Positions 9,908 to 21,036 are shown, counted from the first letter of the stretch. The stretch: 64,000 nucleotides of DNA from Leptobrachium leishanense (GCA_009667805.1 CM019069.1:53820422-53884421); one strand, 5' to 3'. Numbers and translations are program-made. Notes: a model not told the origin generated them from the sequence alone.

Positions 9908-11598
9908 CTTGCACGAGCAAGAATGCATGGCTTGATGTTTCCCCAGCTACATTGATGGCCTTTACCATTATGCTTGCTGAGTCTTCTGCCACAACATCTC
10001 TAATGACTAATTCACACACATTGTCTTCTGGCCAGTACCAATAAACTCTCTCCGATCTTTCAATCTTGATGCCATTTTTGAACCACTGGCATTCAGGGTC
10101 AGGTTTACCAACAACACGAACCCTGAAGTGAGCCTCAGCTCCCTGAGCCACGGTTTGACTTTGGATTCGTTCAAATATCTTTGGAGCTTCCATACTTGGA
10201 GATAACTCTACCCTGTCTGGTTTAAAAGTAGGTATGGTAATATGTCCTTCAGCTTCAAGAGCTTTCTTTTCTTCTTCTGTAAGTTCTTTGGTCCAGTGAG
10301 CAAGGTCATCTTTGGTCTTTTTCAGCATGTCTTCATATCCTTCATCCTTTCGTCGTGATTTCAATTCAACTGCAGTGATAGCTTCATAGTATCCTTCTTC
10401 AGTTCTGCGCTTAAATTTGCTTCGCAGTTCTTCTGTTTCTTCAGAAATCTTTTCGTGAGTAATTCTTTCAGCTCTCTTTAGTTTTACGAATTCCTTTCCT
10501 GCAGCATCAGTTACTTTCTCTCCTTTTTTCACTTCAAATGAAAGTTTTCCTGGTTCGGGAGCAGGAGCAACAACCTTAGGCTCATGTGTTCTACGTAGCA
10601 CTGATCTAAAATCTTCTCTCTGCTGAATCTCAAGTTTTACTACATGTTCAGTAACACCTTCAGGATTTTCAGCAGTCACCTTAACCTCTCCAGAGTCGTA
10701 GGATTTGCAGTCAACGATCTCAAGATAATATATACCGTCATATCGAAGTCTAAATCTTTTACTTTTACGAATAAGCTGTCCATTAAGATACCAGTTTACT
10801 TTTGGCTGAGGATATCCAGTAACACGAGTACGGAAGCGTGCAATTTCACCTTCTAGCACTCTTGCCGGCTCGGGAAACAAGACAATTTCTGGAGCCTGTT
10901 TTTCCTTTATATCTTCGGTTAATCCAGCAGGAGCACCTACATGGGCCAGCCTTTCAAGTTCTTCAATTCTTTGCAAGCCTTTTCTGCCTTCTGGCAACTG
11001 GGTTTCCTCGACAAGGCTTTTCTCATCTTTGACTATTAAAGTTGCTGAAGTATGGTCTGTCCCATATTTGTTGGTTGCCCTGCAGGTAACTACGCCGCTA
11101 TCTCTAGGATACGCTACTTCATAGTCAAGGCTGCAATAGCCAAACTCATTTACCATGCGGAGTCTGTTGGCAGCAGCCAGTGGTTTTCCATCATGGAGCC
11201 ACTCAACAAACATTGTTGGGTCTCCGATAGGTGTGAGGCGGCATTCAAAGTGGGAAGGTCCAAATCGTTTTAGGCGTACGGATGTAAGTTTCTTCTTAAA
11301 GAATGGTTTCTGTTGCTTTTCTTTATCATAAAGATCCCCCTCTTCCCATTGCTCCTGACCATAGCGAAGGTGAAGCGGTTCAAGCTCTGGGGCTGCAATT
11401 TCTTTGGCTTTGTATGTTCCCTTTGGAATGATTAACCTTCTTTCTGGTTCAGGTTCTGCAAATTCAACTTCAACGTTTACTTTGCATCGTGTAGTGTCAC
11501 GTCCAGCTTTATTTATAGCAGTAGCAGTATACCATGCAGCGTCATGGCTAATGGTAGATTCTATTTTAAGTGCTGCTTGTCCTTTTGTTCCATCAATT
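9908..11598 (-). CDS. TTN: Titin large exon: end of Z7, Z8, Z9, charged linker, I1 (Z10)
   Basis: A 1,691-nt exon (phase 2 in, phase 1 out, 563 codons) that keeps the unusual large-exon layout of this part of titin. It holds the tail of Z7 ([13 protein letters not shown]), a linker with [14 protein letters not shown] and [12 protein letters not shown], Ig Z8 (about residues 100-190, with [10 protein letters not shown] and [10 protein letters not shown]), Ig Z9 (about 235-330, with [20 protein letters not shown]), and a charged helical linker (about 335-465, with [10 protein letters not shown] and [13 protein letters not shown]). It ends with Ig I1 (about 468-560, [29 protein letters not shown]). 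In mammals the Z9/Z10 pair binds obscurin at the Z-disc/I-band edge; the conservation here suggests the same role. The acceptor is AAAATGCAG and the donor GTAAGC. Confidence 0.95.
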
Positions 11599-11685
11599 CT
11601 GCATTTTAAAGAGAAGGTAAGAATAAATGTTGGCATTTTTCCTTTCATAGCATCTGTACTTTATAACCGCAATTGAGGTACTTAC

Positions 11686-11854
11686 TTTATGTTAGGAAAT
11701 TTGTGTGGCGCAATGATGTCACTGTTCTTGAGCCAGACAATATCTGGATTTGGGTTACCCAGAGCCTTCACTGACATCTCCAGCTTCGATCCCTCCTTTA
11801 CACTGACATTCTTCAGTTTTTCCACAAACTGTGGTCTCTTCAAATATTCCTTTG
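11686..11854 (-). CDS. TTN: Titin exon: first half of Ig Z7
   Basis: A 169-nt exon, phase 1 in and phase 2 out. It reads AKEYLKRPQFVEKLKNVSV, then KEGSKLEMSVKALGNPNP, core Trp in DIVWLKNSD and HKFPNIK across the junction into the large exon, which supplies the second half. The donor is GTAAGTAC and the acceptor AATCTAG. Confidence 0.93.
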
Positions 11855-11946
11855 CTAGATTTAACAGAACACAAGTTAAATTGCCATATTTGCTCTAGAA
11901 CACTGTAACAGATAGTTATGGTTAAAAGCAAACCATAATTATATAC

Positions 11947-12111
11947 CTTCTACAGTTAATGTTGTTGAGATAGAGGTCTTGCCAGCTCTGTTCTGAGCAA
12001 TGACTGTCCATTCTCCAGAATCAGTTGGCATTGCTGGAACAATGATTAGCGACTGAGTGCCATCTTCCTTTACAACAATCTTATGAGTGTAGTCATTGAC
12101 AATCTGTTGAC
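11947..12111 (-). CDS. TTN: Titin exon: second half of Ig Z6
   Basis: A 165-nt phase 1-1 exon reading GQQIVNDYTHKIVVKEDG, then the strand SGEWTVIAQNRAGKTS and LTVEG. It completes the Ig domain started on 12,889-13,109. The acceptor is GTTTTACAG and the donor GTATAT. Confidence 0.94.
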
Positions 12112-12888
12112 CTGTAAAACCAAAATCGCATATTAACATATCATGCGTCATTTGCCTATAGCTTCATACGCAGATGCCCTAATCATTAAAACTATCATAA
12201 CAGTAGAATATGTTTCAGGTTACGAAAATATTATATATTGAAAATAGAAAAGAAGTGGGTTTGGCTAGTTTTCTAATATTCTAACTGCATGATAATGCAT
12301 TACAACAGATTATTTATCCTCTAATACAGTGTTTCTCAACCCTGTACTCAAGTACCCCAAATAGGCCAGATTTCAAGGATTACTTTGGAGAAATGCAGAA
12401 TCCTGCAATCACCGAGCAGCAAATCATATCACCTGTGCTGTGCTTCACATATCTGACAAACCTGACCTGATAGGGGGACTTGAAGACAGGGCTCGGAAAC
12501 CACTGCTCTATTAGTACAATATATAGCAGATGGGAGATCCTTTCTTCTTGGTAAATGATATAACCCTGTTCAGTATAACGTGACTTGCAGATCTATATTA
12601 CAACAGTTAGAACTTGGCAGCACATTAGACCTTAGAAATATTTCAGCTACTTGTTTCTACTACCTTCTTTTAGATACAATGACCAGGTCTGGAAAATGAA
12701 CCTACTGTCTTTTGGAACTTTTTAATCCATTTTTACAGTCTTATTTTTTATATGTGAAGCATTATAATTCTTAAGAGCCAGAATTCATTTTTATAATCCA
12801 AAAATTTGGTCCTACACTGACAGTCGTTCAATAAAGCATACAATCAGTGTTGAAATAGAGTGTTTCAAAGAGACGTAGAATAATTTAC
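12112..12888. other. Intron inside Ig Z6
   Basis: 777 bp, containing the hAT-like element at 12,327-12,505 and otherwise AT-rich sequence. Confidence 0.6.
12327..12505. repeat. hAT-like MITE
   Basis: It starts CAGTGTTTCTCAACC and ends GAAACCACTG, typical hAT-type ends. It is flanked by CTCTAATA and CTCTATTA, an 8-bp target duplication with one mismatch. A related copy in the opposite orientation lies at 42,013-42,180. Confidence 0.8.
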
Positions 12889-13109
12889 CATTGTGGAACC
12901 AAAATGTCTCTGGCATTGGTCTTCCAACAACTTTCAGATCAAATCTTGCTGTTTGACCTTCAGCAATTTTTACAGAAGTAGGTTTCAACACGAAAACGGG
13001 TTTATATAACCTCTCCAGCTGAGACTCATCAGTTTCATCCAACCTACGAGCTGGTGAGCGTGCAGGAGAGCGTCCAGGAGAACGACTTGGGGAGCGAGGG
13101 GACACGGAT
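12889..13109 (-). CDS. TTN: Titin exon: SP-rich phosphorylation segment and first half of Ig Z6
   Basis: A 221-nt exon, phase 2 in and phase 1 out. It starts SVSPRSPSRSPGRSPARS, a run of SPxR motifs matching the Z-disc segment that proline-directed kinases phosphorylate in mammalian titin. Then come RRLDETDESQLERLYKP and the first Ig strands up to ETFWFHNG (core Trp). Mammals have near-perfect MSPAR repeats here; this copy has the looser SPSR/SPGR/SPAR series. The acceptor is TTCTTCTAG and the donor GTAAATT. Confidence 0.95.
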
Positions 13110-13390
13110 CTAGAAGAAAAAGAAATATGCAGCTATTAAAAATCTTGCTCTCTAGTGAACAGACTGGTAAAGAGCACTTCTCCCAAGGAAAAGGAAGGCC
13201 GACAGAGATGGAGGCTGGTTGGGGATGGTGGTTGTGATATAAATGGGGTTAAGGAATCGTGAGGCAGATTTAAGTTGTTATGATAGTGGAGGTGGTGTAA
13301 GGCTGGTATTTAATGAATAGCAGAATGGAATAAAAGGTATGGCAGTAAAGGATTATGATAGGTAAATGTTTGCAAGAGATTCCAAATTAC

Positions 13391-13635
13391 CGAATTCTTT
13401 TAACTGCTTCTGGAGCCGGGATATAAACTGGGCCTCCAGTTGGTGCAACTGGTTCCACGTATAGTTTTCCAGAGCAAATGGCATTTCCTTTAATGTTACT
13501 GGATAAAGCAGTGTAGATTCCCTCATCTTCAGTCACCAAGACAGGAATGCGCAGGCTAGCCCTCCCGTCTTGTGTGATCTCCATCCGGTGGCGTCCTCCT
13601 TGTTTAATGCGCCTACCATCCTTGTACCATGCAAT
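13391..13635 (-). CDS. TTN: Titin exon: second half of Ig Z5 and linker
   Basis: A 245-nt exon, phase 0 in and phase 2 out. It reads [47 protein letters not shown] and a Pro-rich linker ([14 protein letters not shown]) leading to the SP-rich segment. The acceptor is TGTTCTAG and the donor GTAATT. Confidence 0.94.
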
Positions 13636-14610
13636 CTAGAACAAGCAAGATAATATATCAGCTGTATTATTACTGCAGAATCTTACCATAATATTCAGAT
13701 CGTAATAGAAAATGATAGAACAGGTTTTCATAATTAAATATCAAACTTTCCTATATGTAGTATAATTTCATATTATAAAGCTCAAGTAATCTGTACAGAT
13801 CACGTAAATAATATATGTATGTCTGCGTTTATTTGTTATGTGTTTTAACCAGAAGCATATTTAGGCTTTGTGTTGCCTTGGAATTTAAAAGTTTGCAATT
13901 ACGTTCAATCAACCAGGTCTATTTAATTACATATGAATTAATTTAGCACAAAAAGAAAGTATCGAACAACGTTAATGAAGTTAAAAGACTAGTTGCTGGA
14001 AGTTTTACTGCATTGCAGCTGTTAAACCCCTGCACACCTCATATATATAAGACCGACCTCTTAAAAAAGGACATTAGGAAAATTGAGGGAACATGATTTC
14101 TCCCTCGTAATAACTGACCTTAAACTCACTCACCAAATATTAATAAAGAAATGCTTCCCTCTCCAACCTACTGACTAACCAGGCCCAGTTGAACCTTGCA
14201 ACAATTACAGTCCTGGTGTTACCTCGACAAATACACTGTGATATCACTTGCACTTGTACAAATATTTTCTGTGTATGCACCTAATATTTCAACAATGAGC
14301 CTATCAATCTGCAGTTACACTTTCAGAACTGTAGCTACAGCATATGCACTACATATATGGTTTAATTTTGCACTTTAATGCAGAATTCAGTGTTCTGTAA
14401 TGTGTAGAAACTAATAGAGAAAAGTAACCAAAAATAATTATTTGCCATTGAAAAGATTAAGGTTTATGGGAAGACCAAGTACAAAGCAGGAAACTGCCGC
14501 ATTGTCGATAACGTTAAAAATCCCAATCTGTACATTTGAAATATTCCCCTTCCCAGGAGTGTTTTATAGTAAATAAAGTATATGTATACAAGTAAGGATT
14601 AATAAAATAC
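13636..14610. other. Intron inside Ig Z5
   Basis: 975 bp, AT-rich; no exon or clear transposon end seen. Confidence 0.6.
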
Positions 14611-14841
14611 CTTTGGTACTGGGTAGCCAGACATCTTACAGTGGAAGGTGACACCCATTCCTTCCAGAATCTGGTAACTCTTCAACCGTATGTCAAAACC
14701 TGACTCAATTGCTTCGGATTCAGAAATATCGACGATCATTTCTTCTCCGTCTTCCTCAAGTAGTTCTTCAAGGCTTGTCTTAATAATTCTGTATTCAATC
14801 TCTTGGATAAGTTTTTCCTCAAATGAAGTGAGCTGATATTC
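14611..14841 (-). CDS. TTN: Titin exon: acidic linker and first half of Ig Z5
   Basis: A 231-nt phase 0-0 exon. It reads EYQLTSFEEKLIQEIEYRI, then an acidic stretch LEELLEEDGEEM, ISESEAIESGFDIRL and the first Ig strands ending SGYPVPK. The acceptor is GTTTGCTAG and the donor GTATTT. Confidence 0.94.
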
Positions 14842-14959
14842 CTAGCAAACCAGAATACAATTTGTTATTTTCTTTTATCTTCCTTGAATTAATTGTTGCA
14901 TTAAAAACATTTATGCATTATAAGAGATCAAGTGAAAAGAAGCAAACAAAAAATACTGA

Positions 14960-16310
14960 CAGGTTTATTCAAAGAGAATCGAAAAGTCACTGTACGTTCA
15001 GTGACTTTTCGTTCGCTTTAAGGCTGGGGTCAGACGAGCGTGATTTCTACGGACTGTACGTCCGTGCAGTACGGACATCGTCAGTACGGATGACGCAGTA
15101 GTGGTCACACAGTCCGTTTTTTCACTGAAGTTATTTTTTGACGGATGTAGGAGGGGAAAATAAATTACAATGAAAAAACATTCTGTCCGTCAAAAATGCT
15201 GGACGTATAAATGCAGTCCGTCTGACCTCGCTCCATCACTCACACACAAAGCTATGCAGACGTTGTGGACGTGGCGCACTCCGCACGTCCGTTCTAGCAG
15301 TATTACGTTCTTGCCTAACCTGCGTCCGTTTGCCGCGGCCGTTGTGCGTCCGCAGTTCAGTGCGGACGTACTTCATGTGTCAGGCTCCAATGGACTTACT
15401 TTCATGCTATCACGGACGTACTTTTAGGCGCAATCACGGACGTGAACACTACGCTCGTCTGACCCCAGCCTAATTCGGTGCGATTTGGCGATCCTATTTC
15501 GGCGACTCTGCAGTGTATTCAGCAAGCACCACAGAGTCCCCAAAGTGCAGGGAAAAGCCGGCGCAAAGCCGAAGAACACTTACCGCCAACCCGCCGAACA
15601 CTCACCGCAAAACCGCCGAACACTCACTAAAACCCGCAAAATAGCTGGATTAACCCCGTCGAACACGCCAGAGAAACGCGAGCAGCCGCCGGAAAAAGCC
15701 GACACCGCAAACGAATGGAGTGGAAAAAAAAAAAGTTTGCTTGAATGTTTGAAAAGTGAAACGCTGTTTGCAAAGAAACTACAGAACGAAAATCTCTGAA
15801 ATTTACATATAAAATCCAACGAATGATAATAAAAAGGGCTGTTACAGAAAAAAAAAATTATTTAAAAAAAGACAGAAACAAGATTCTCAAAAAAATCCTG
15901 AAGAATGCCTAAAAGATCCTAAAAAATCTATACATAAAGAGACTTTTTACTGCAGAATATTATAATCAACAGTTTATTAGATATTGAATTAAAACGGGAA
16001 TATTTTTAACATTGAAGCCTATGGGATTCTCCTGAATAAACCCGTCGAATGAAACCACCGAACAGCAGGGCAATTCGGCAACTTTTCACTGCTGGTTTGT
16101 GTTCTCTGAATAGCTGAAGCATTGCTTCTCAATGGGGATTCACTGCCCTCGAACAGGCACCGAACAGGCACTGTATGTGCAGGCAATTCGCCAGGATTTG
16201 GCGAACTGCCTGCTCTCTGAATAGCCGAATGGCCAGAAAAGGTAACGTATGCTGAATTTCACTGTTCGGTTACCTTTCGGCCACAATTCGGATCTCTTTG
16301 AATAACCCTG
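14960..16310. repeat. ~0.9-kb inverted-repeat element with a nested MITE
   Basis: It starts CAGGTTTATTCAAAGAGAATC and ends TCTTTGAATAACCCTG, matching the uninterrupted copy at 58,525-59,430 along most of its length. The extra ~450 bp is a second element at 15,022-15,470. The interior has tracts such as GCCGAACACTCACCGC, which form open frames of no known product. Confidence 0.8.
15022..15470. mobile_element. TAA-flanked MITE (GGCTGGGGTCAGACGAGCG ends), nested
   Basis: Terminal repeats GGCTGGGGTCAGACGAGCG and CGCTCGTCTGACCCCAGCC are perfect inverses. TAA stands on both outer sides. The paralogous sequence at 58,573-58,600 lacks the element and shows CAATTC at the junction, which confirms a clean insertion with a 3-bp duplication. 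TAA duplications suggest a PIF/Harbinger-type mobiliser. Relatives lie at 46,878, 47,409, 61,215 and 62,463. Confidence 0.85.
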
Positions 16311-16592
16311 AGTATTTGCTATATTTCCTTGAAAATAAAATGATAGATCTTATAGCAAAGTCCACTTCTTTTCTGGTTATATAGCACGATGTGGCCCACG
16401 AGAAGCATTAGGGCATCACATACTTGTGAATTGATAAATTAAGCTGGTGTTTAATCAATTTACATTCAAATATCACACCATATCTTATACTAAGCATCAA
16501 CACCGATGCTTATTGTAAATAAAGACGCTTGCTTTGTTATAGTTTTTACTTATAATATTTGGACTGGAATTTACTGGTGACATTTCACTCAC

Positions 16593-16780
16593 TTCAGCAT
16601 GTATTGTGGTTTTCACCAAAACTGTATCTTTAGCCATTTTCTTCCTGATAACAGCTTGTTCTTTTTCATATTCCTTGTCATAGTCTCCACGAGGTAATGC
16701 TGGTGCCATTTCAGCCTCTTTTGGTTGTGGCACAAATGGAGTCACTTCTTCGTGCATCCGCATGAGTGACTCATATTCAG
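16593..16780 (-). CDS. TTN: Titin exon: linker after Ig Z4
   Basis: A 188-nt exon, phase 1 in and phase 0 out. It encodes SEYESLMRMHEEVTPFVPQP, then DYDKEYEKEQAVIRKKMAKD and VLVKTTIHAE. No globular domain; it is a charged helical linker conserved in titins. I place the donor at GTGAGT after HAE because the next exon then continues in frame. The frame stays open for some codons past it, so a longer form is formally possible. Confidence 0.9.
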
Positions 16781-16867
16781 CTATAATAAAAATATTAAAG
16801 TTGGTTAGACTATGTTTTGGGATTGCCACGATTGATGTCTTTTTTTTTAAATAAAGTTTTCACTTAC

Positions 16868-17010
16868 ATTCTTCCAACAGAATTGTTGTTTCAGAAGTTT
16901 CTCCGTATTTGTTGCGTATAACAATGCTGTATTCTCCAGCATCATCGGCAAAAGTCATAGAAATCTCTAGTTTACATTCCCCAGAGTCCTTGTTATATGT
17001 CACTTTGTAT
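16868..17010 (-). CDS. TTN: Titin exon: second half of Ig Z4
   Basis: A 143-nt exon, phase 2 in and phase 1 out. It reads RYKVTYNKDSGECKLEIS, DDAGEYSIVIRNKYGETS and ILLEE. The acceptor is CTTTTAAAG and the donor GTAAGTG. Confidence 0.93.
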
Positions 17011-17773
17011 CTTTAAAAGAAAGAACGGGATTGCATGAGTGTGTATAAAACAAATACATTTTACATTTTTATATTAACACTGTCATTGGAAAGATTGAGT
17101 ATGCTCGATATTCAAAGCACCTGCTGGTGCCCGATATCAAGTATACTCAATCTGGTCTAACTCTGGAGCAATGCAAAGGAATTTCATTTATTGCAAACAA
17201 AATTAATTTGCATATGGACTCCAGAACATGCCCTTGACGCTTCAACACAACGTACTTGACAGCCGATGGGTTGAAATTATTTGAAAAGCTTTGAGACCCG
17301 TTTTTCCTACTCAGAACCATAGAACTCAAGCTGTAATGTAAATGTTGTAACACTTTTGGGCCAGTAGAGGGAGCCCTCTGCCAAAAAGTAGTTTCGTACA
17401 CTGAACATATACAGATAGGAACCTCTGTATATTTTTTCCAATGTGGGTAATGGAAAGCCACTTTCCTTAAAACCACTGTGCCTTGCCAGTGGTTTTATGG
17501 AAAATCCCTTGGTAGTGAAGGGATTCATAAAAATAACCTCTTAACATTTACCATCATATGCAGAAATATCTGTTTTATTTCCAATGTTCTAACAATCTAA
17601 TTACTTATTATCACTGCTATAGTTGAAATTATCATTTTAGCCGTTCAGACATTACAATTGTTTTTTTTAATCCCTTTTGTAAGATCACATGGATCTCTAT
17701 ATGTGAGACTCTTTTTGTGGGTTATAAAAGCAACAAAGGAATTTAATGTGCAACATTCTCTAATTTAAATTAC
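17011..17773. other. Intron inside Ig Z4, with an inverted repeat
   Basis: 763 bp. At 17,091-17,155 AGATTGAGTATGCTCGATAT is followed by GATATCAAGTATACTCAATCT, an imperfect palindrome that may be one end or a remnant of a foldback element. No exon seen. Confidence 0.5.
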
Positions 17774-17977
17774 CTGTATCCGGTATTTAGTGGAACACCA
17801 GCCTTTTTCCAGTAAACATGTGGCTTGGGGTTTCCTCCGATTTGGCATTCAAACACGACTTTTCCTCCCTCAACTAACTTCTGTACAGTTAGTTTTCTAA
17901 TGAAGAAAGGAGCTACTCCTTCACCAGTCTCAGCGAGGGAAGTCTCAACTTCCATTTTTTGTACTTCTTCCACATAT
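17774..17977 (-). CDS. TTN: Titin exon: linker and first half of Ig Z4
   Basis: A 204-nt exon, phase 2 in and phase 2 out. It reads EYVEEVQKMEVETSLAET, then PFFIRKLTVQKLVEGGK, FECQIGGNPKPHVYWKKAG and LNTGYR. The acceptor is ATTTTCAG and the donor GTAATTT. The core Trp is in HVYWKK. Confidence 0.94.
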
Positions 17978-18021
17978 CTGAAAATAAAGTGGTTGCTTGT
18001 GTTACAGATTGCTAAGCAGTA

Positions 18022-19069
18022 CCTAGAGATGGGAATTCGTTTCAGGAAAAATTTGGAATTCGGAACGAAATTTGATAATTCGTATTCGGAAGTACTTCCG
18101 AATAATGAATTATGATACGAAACTAAACAAAATGGTATATATCAAATTTATTTAGTTTTACACTGTGTCATCATCATAAAAGAAAAATTTGAATAATTGA
18201 TATCAACTTTCGAATTTGAAATGAACTATCAAATGGATATCAACTATTAGATATCAACTATCGAATTTGAAATGAACTATCAAATGGATATCAATTATCG
18301 AAATCAATTCGATACGATACGAATCCGATACGATAGAAATTGAAATGAACTATCAAATGGAGATCAACTATTGGATATCAACTATCAAATTTGAAATGAA
18401 CTATCAAATGGATATCAACTATTGGATATCAACTATCAAATTTGAAATGAACTATCAAATGGATATCAACTATTGGATATCAACTATCAAATTTGAAATG
18501 AACTATCAAATGGATATCAACTATTGGATATCAACTATCAAATTTGAAATGAACTATCATATGGATATCAACTATTGAATTCGATACGATACGAATCCGA
18601 TACGATATGATTGAAATTGAAATGAACTATCAAATGGATATCAATTATCGAAATCAATTCGATACGATACGAATCCGATACGATAGAAATTGAAATGAAC
18701 TATCAAACGGATATCAACTATTGGATATCAACTATCAAATTTGAAATGAACTATCAAATGGATATCAACTATTGGATATCAACTATCAAATTTGAAATGA
18801 ACTATCATATGGATATCAACTATTGAATTCGATACATACAAATCCGATACGATATGATTGAAATTGAAATGAACTATCAAATGGATATCAACTATCGAAT
18901 TCGATTTGATACGAATCCGTTACAATACGATACAAATCAATCCGAAATTAAACAAAATATGAAACGAAACACGAAACGAAATTAGTTACGAAATTCCGAA
19001 AACGAAATTATTTAAAAACGTAATGAAACGAACCTAAACAAAACTAATTTTTCAGCCATGCACATCCCT
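18022..19069. mobile_element. TIR element (TAGRGATG ends) carrying a minisatellite
   Basis: The left end reads CCTAGAGATGGGAATTCG; the right end CATGCACATCCCT is its approximate inverse. AAGCAGTA and TAGCAGTA flank it, an 8-bp duplication with one mismatch, as in hAT elements. Most of the interior is a tandem array of GATATC-rich units, listed separately. No transposase frame. Confidence 0.65.
18181..18910. repeat. 51-bp minisatellite array
   Basis: A repeated unit built from ATGAACTATCAAATGGATAT and CAACTATTGGATATCAACTA, period 51 bp in the cleanest part (about 18,340-18,570), with a second block from about 18,690 and interspersed GATACGATACGAATCC segments. As 51 is a multiple of three, it gives a long open frame on the plus strand, which I do not consider a gene. 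Confidence 0.9.
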
Positions 19070-19123
19070 AGCAGTAACTTCCATAGTAGGCGAAACTGAG
19101 AATACCATTCAAATTAAAACCAT

Positions 19124-19305
19124 CAAGTCTATTCAATAAAGGTGAAACTCAGGAGAATTGACTGGAGAAGTGAAAGTTCTTGGTCAAAATAGCCAACCCA
19201 GAAACATTCTCCCATTTATCTCACTTTCCAAATCGGCTATTTGGTCTAGATTGTTCTCTTCTCCTGCCAATTCTCCCGAGTTTCACCTTTTATTGAATAG
19301 ACCTG
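19124..19305. repeat. CAGGTCTATTC MITE copy
   Basis: ~180-bp foldback copy, CAAGTCTATTCAATAAAGG to its complement ending AGACCTG; same family as 2,331-2,512. Confidence 0.72.
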
Positions 19306-19641
19306 TATATATTCAATATATATAGATGCTATGCTAGTGCCGAGATCAATGAAAAAGAAGCAACTCCCAAGCATAATGAGGATTTATGTATATAGTTCTA
19401 CAAATAGTATTAATGTTATTAATGTTTGCCTTTGAACAGAACTAAATGAAATATAACTACTCAGAAAGATACGGAAGAAAATGAGTCTTTGTATTCTTCG
19501 GACACACTAAGTACGACGGTACTTTTTAATGCACATAAAGTGCTGTAGTATCTCTTACTCTGGGTATTAAACGAATCATTGTGCAAAGCATTAACATGAT
19601 AGATAACAGACAATATGAGATAATAAGGAAAATAAGATTAC

Positions 19642-19699
19642 TCTTGCTGTTCTGTAGTTTTCTCTGTAACTGTTTCTTTGGCTTCATATTCTTCAGAAA
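19642..19699 (-). CDS. TTN: Titin small linker exon between Z3 and Z4
   Basis: A 58-nt exon, phase 1 in and phase 2 out. It encodes VSEEYEAKETVTEKTTEQQ and joins to the linker before Z4. The acceptor is TTTTGCAG and the donor GTAATC. The mammalian counterpart begins in the same way. Confidence 0.88.
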
Positions 19700-19824
19700 C
19701 TGCAAAAAACACGGACAACATTAGGAAGGTGCTTCATGTAATGTGTCAAAGGTCTTACTCTCATTATTTGCAATTTTTAAAATAAAGTAATTATACCATG
19801 AACTATTTACTTTTTTACACTTAC

Positions 19825-20083
19825 CTTGTACAAGTAGGTAGCAAGATGTGCTCACAGTGCCAGCCTCATTGGAGGCCGTGCAAGTAAATCGTCCGCTGTC
19901 CTCTGCGAAAGCTTCGCGGATTACCAGGCGTACAATCTCTTCTACATAGGTAATTTGGAAATCAATTGAATTTTCAATGCGGTAATCCTCCCGATACCAT
20001 ACCACGGAAGGTGAAGGATACCCAGCAATAGTACACTCCAGAGTGACCGACTCGCCTTCAAGTACGGTCACGTTTTTCAACCC
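19825..20083 (-). CDS. TTN: Titin exon: Ig domain Z3
   Basis: A 259-nt exon, phase 0 in and phase 1 out. It reads GLKNVTVLEGESVTLEC, PSVVWYREDYRI, AFAEDSGRFTCTASNEAGTV and CYLLVQ. Both Ig cysteines and the core Trp are present. The acceptor is GATTAACAG and the donor GTAAGTG. Z3 is the first Ig after the Z-repeat region and lies at the periphery of the Z-disc. Confidence 0.96.
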
Positions 20084-20386
20084 CTGTTAATCAGAGAAAA
20101 AAAACACAGTGCATTCACATACGTAGAAATCAACGAATGTTTTGCGATATATTGCATGCTTTTGTCTTTAAAAGAATTCTGCTCAAGACATTTTTGAGTG
20201 GTTTGAGACAGTAGTAGAAAAAATTTATATCACGCGCAAAAGAATAAAAATGAGACGCAAAACGGAAAGAATATCGTGTAGAGTGCAGGAATTATTTTGC
20301 AAGCATGAGAAAGCAACCCAAAATTTATTTAAGAAATGTTTTGGGACGCACGTTAAAATTGAATGTTAAAAATAGTTTTCACTTAC
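20084..20386. other. Intron before Ig Z3
   Basis: 303 bp of AT-rich sequence; nothing recognisable. Confidence 0.6.
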
Positions 20387-20449
20387 AGAAACTAATGTTG
20401 GCGGGGACACGGGGACTTCTGGTTCGGGCACCGTGGCTTCCTCCTCAGC
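20387..20449 (-). CDS. TTN: Titin small linker exon before Z3
   Basis: A 63-nt phase 0-0 exon encoding AEEEATVPEPEVPVSPPTL then VS, directly preceding the GLKNV start of Z3. The acceptor is GTTTTAG and the donor GTAAGTG. Exon size and the PPTLVS end match the mammalian gene. Confidence 0.9.
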
Positions 20450-20769
20450 CTAAAACATAGGAATAAATGTTAGGAGAAACAGTATTTGCAACATGTTTCG
20501 AAGAAGCACTATGCAGGCGTTTTCAAGAAAGGATTTCCCCTGCTTACGGTACGGTTAGAAGCAGGTGGGGAAAAAAAGCGTCAACTATTAACCACTTAAA
20601 TTCCACAGGTGAATGTAAGGCATAATTTTACAAATGAAGAGATAACGGGTCAGTAAGGAAAAAATTATTTGCCGGAAGAAGTTATAATTATACACTGATT
20701 TTGTTATTTTTTTTCCATTTAATTTAGTATGAAGAAGGAAAAAATAAAGAATAATTCATAATAACAAAC
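20450..20769. other. Intron in the Z-repeat/Z3 linker
   Basis: 320 bp of AT-rich sequence without visible features. Confidence 0.6.
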
Positions 20770-21036
20770 CTCATATTCATAGCGATATCTTTCCTCGCGA
20801 GATATACCACCTGAAGTTGTGATGCCTACATCCCTTTTCATTTCAATGTCATACTGAGCTTTATATACATCGGTTGTTTCTGGCAAAGGAAACGTTTTAG
20901 AGATGGTTTTTTCTGCCACCACTCTGGTTTCTGCAGGTTTTAAGTGAGGAGGTTTGACTGTCTTGGTAATCTTTTGAGTAGATGAGGTTGTTAACTCTTT
21001 CTGGAGAGAGGCAATTGCTGATCCTGCAATGGAAAC
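20770..21036 (-). CDS. TTN: Titin linker exon after the Z-repeats (Zq side)
   Basis: An 89-codon phase 0-0 exon. It reads VSIAGSAIASLQKELTT, QKITKTVKPPHLKPAETRV and KRDVGITTSGGISREERYRY. The disordered linker between the Z-repeats and Z3 corresponds to the region that in mammals contacts the alpha-actinin rod. The acceptor is GGGTAG and the donor GTTTGT. Confidence 0.92.

Noticed and set aside
18345..18578. 77-codon repetitive frame in the 51-bp array
   Set aside because: Repeat period is a multiple of three, so an open frame is expected by chance; no promoter or homology.
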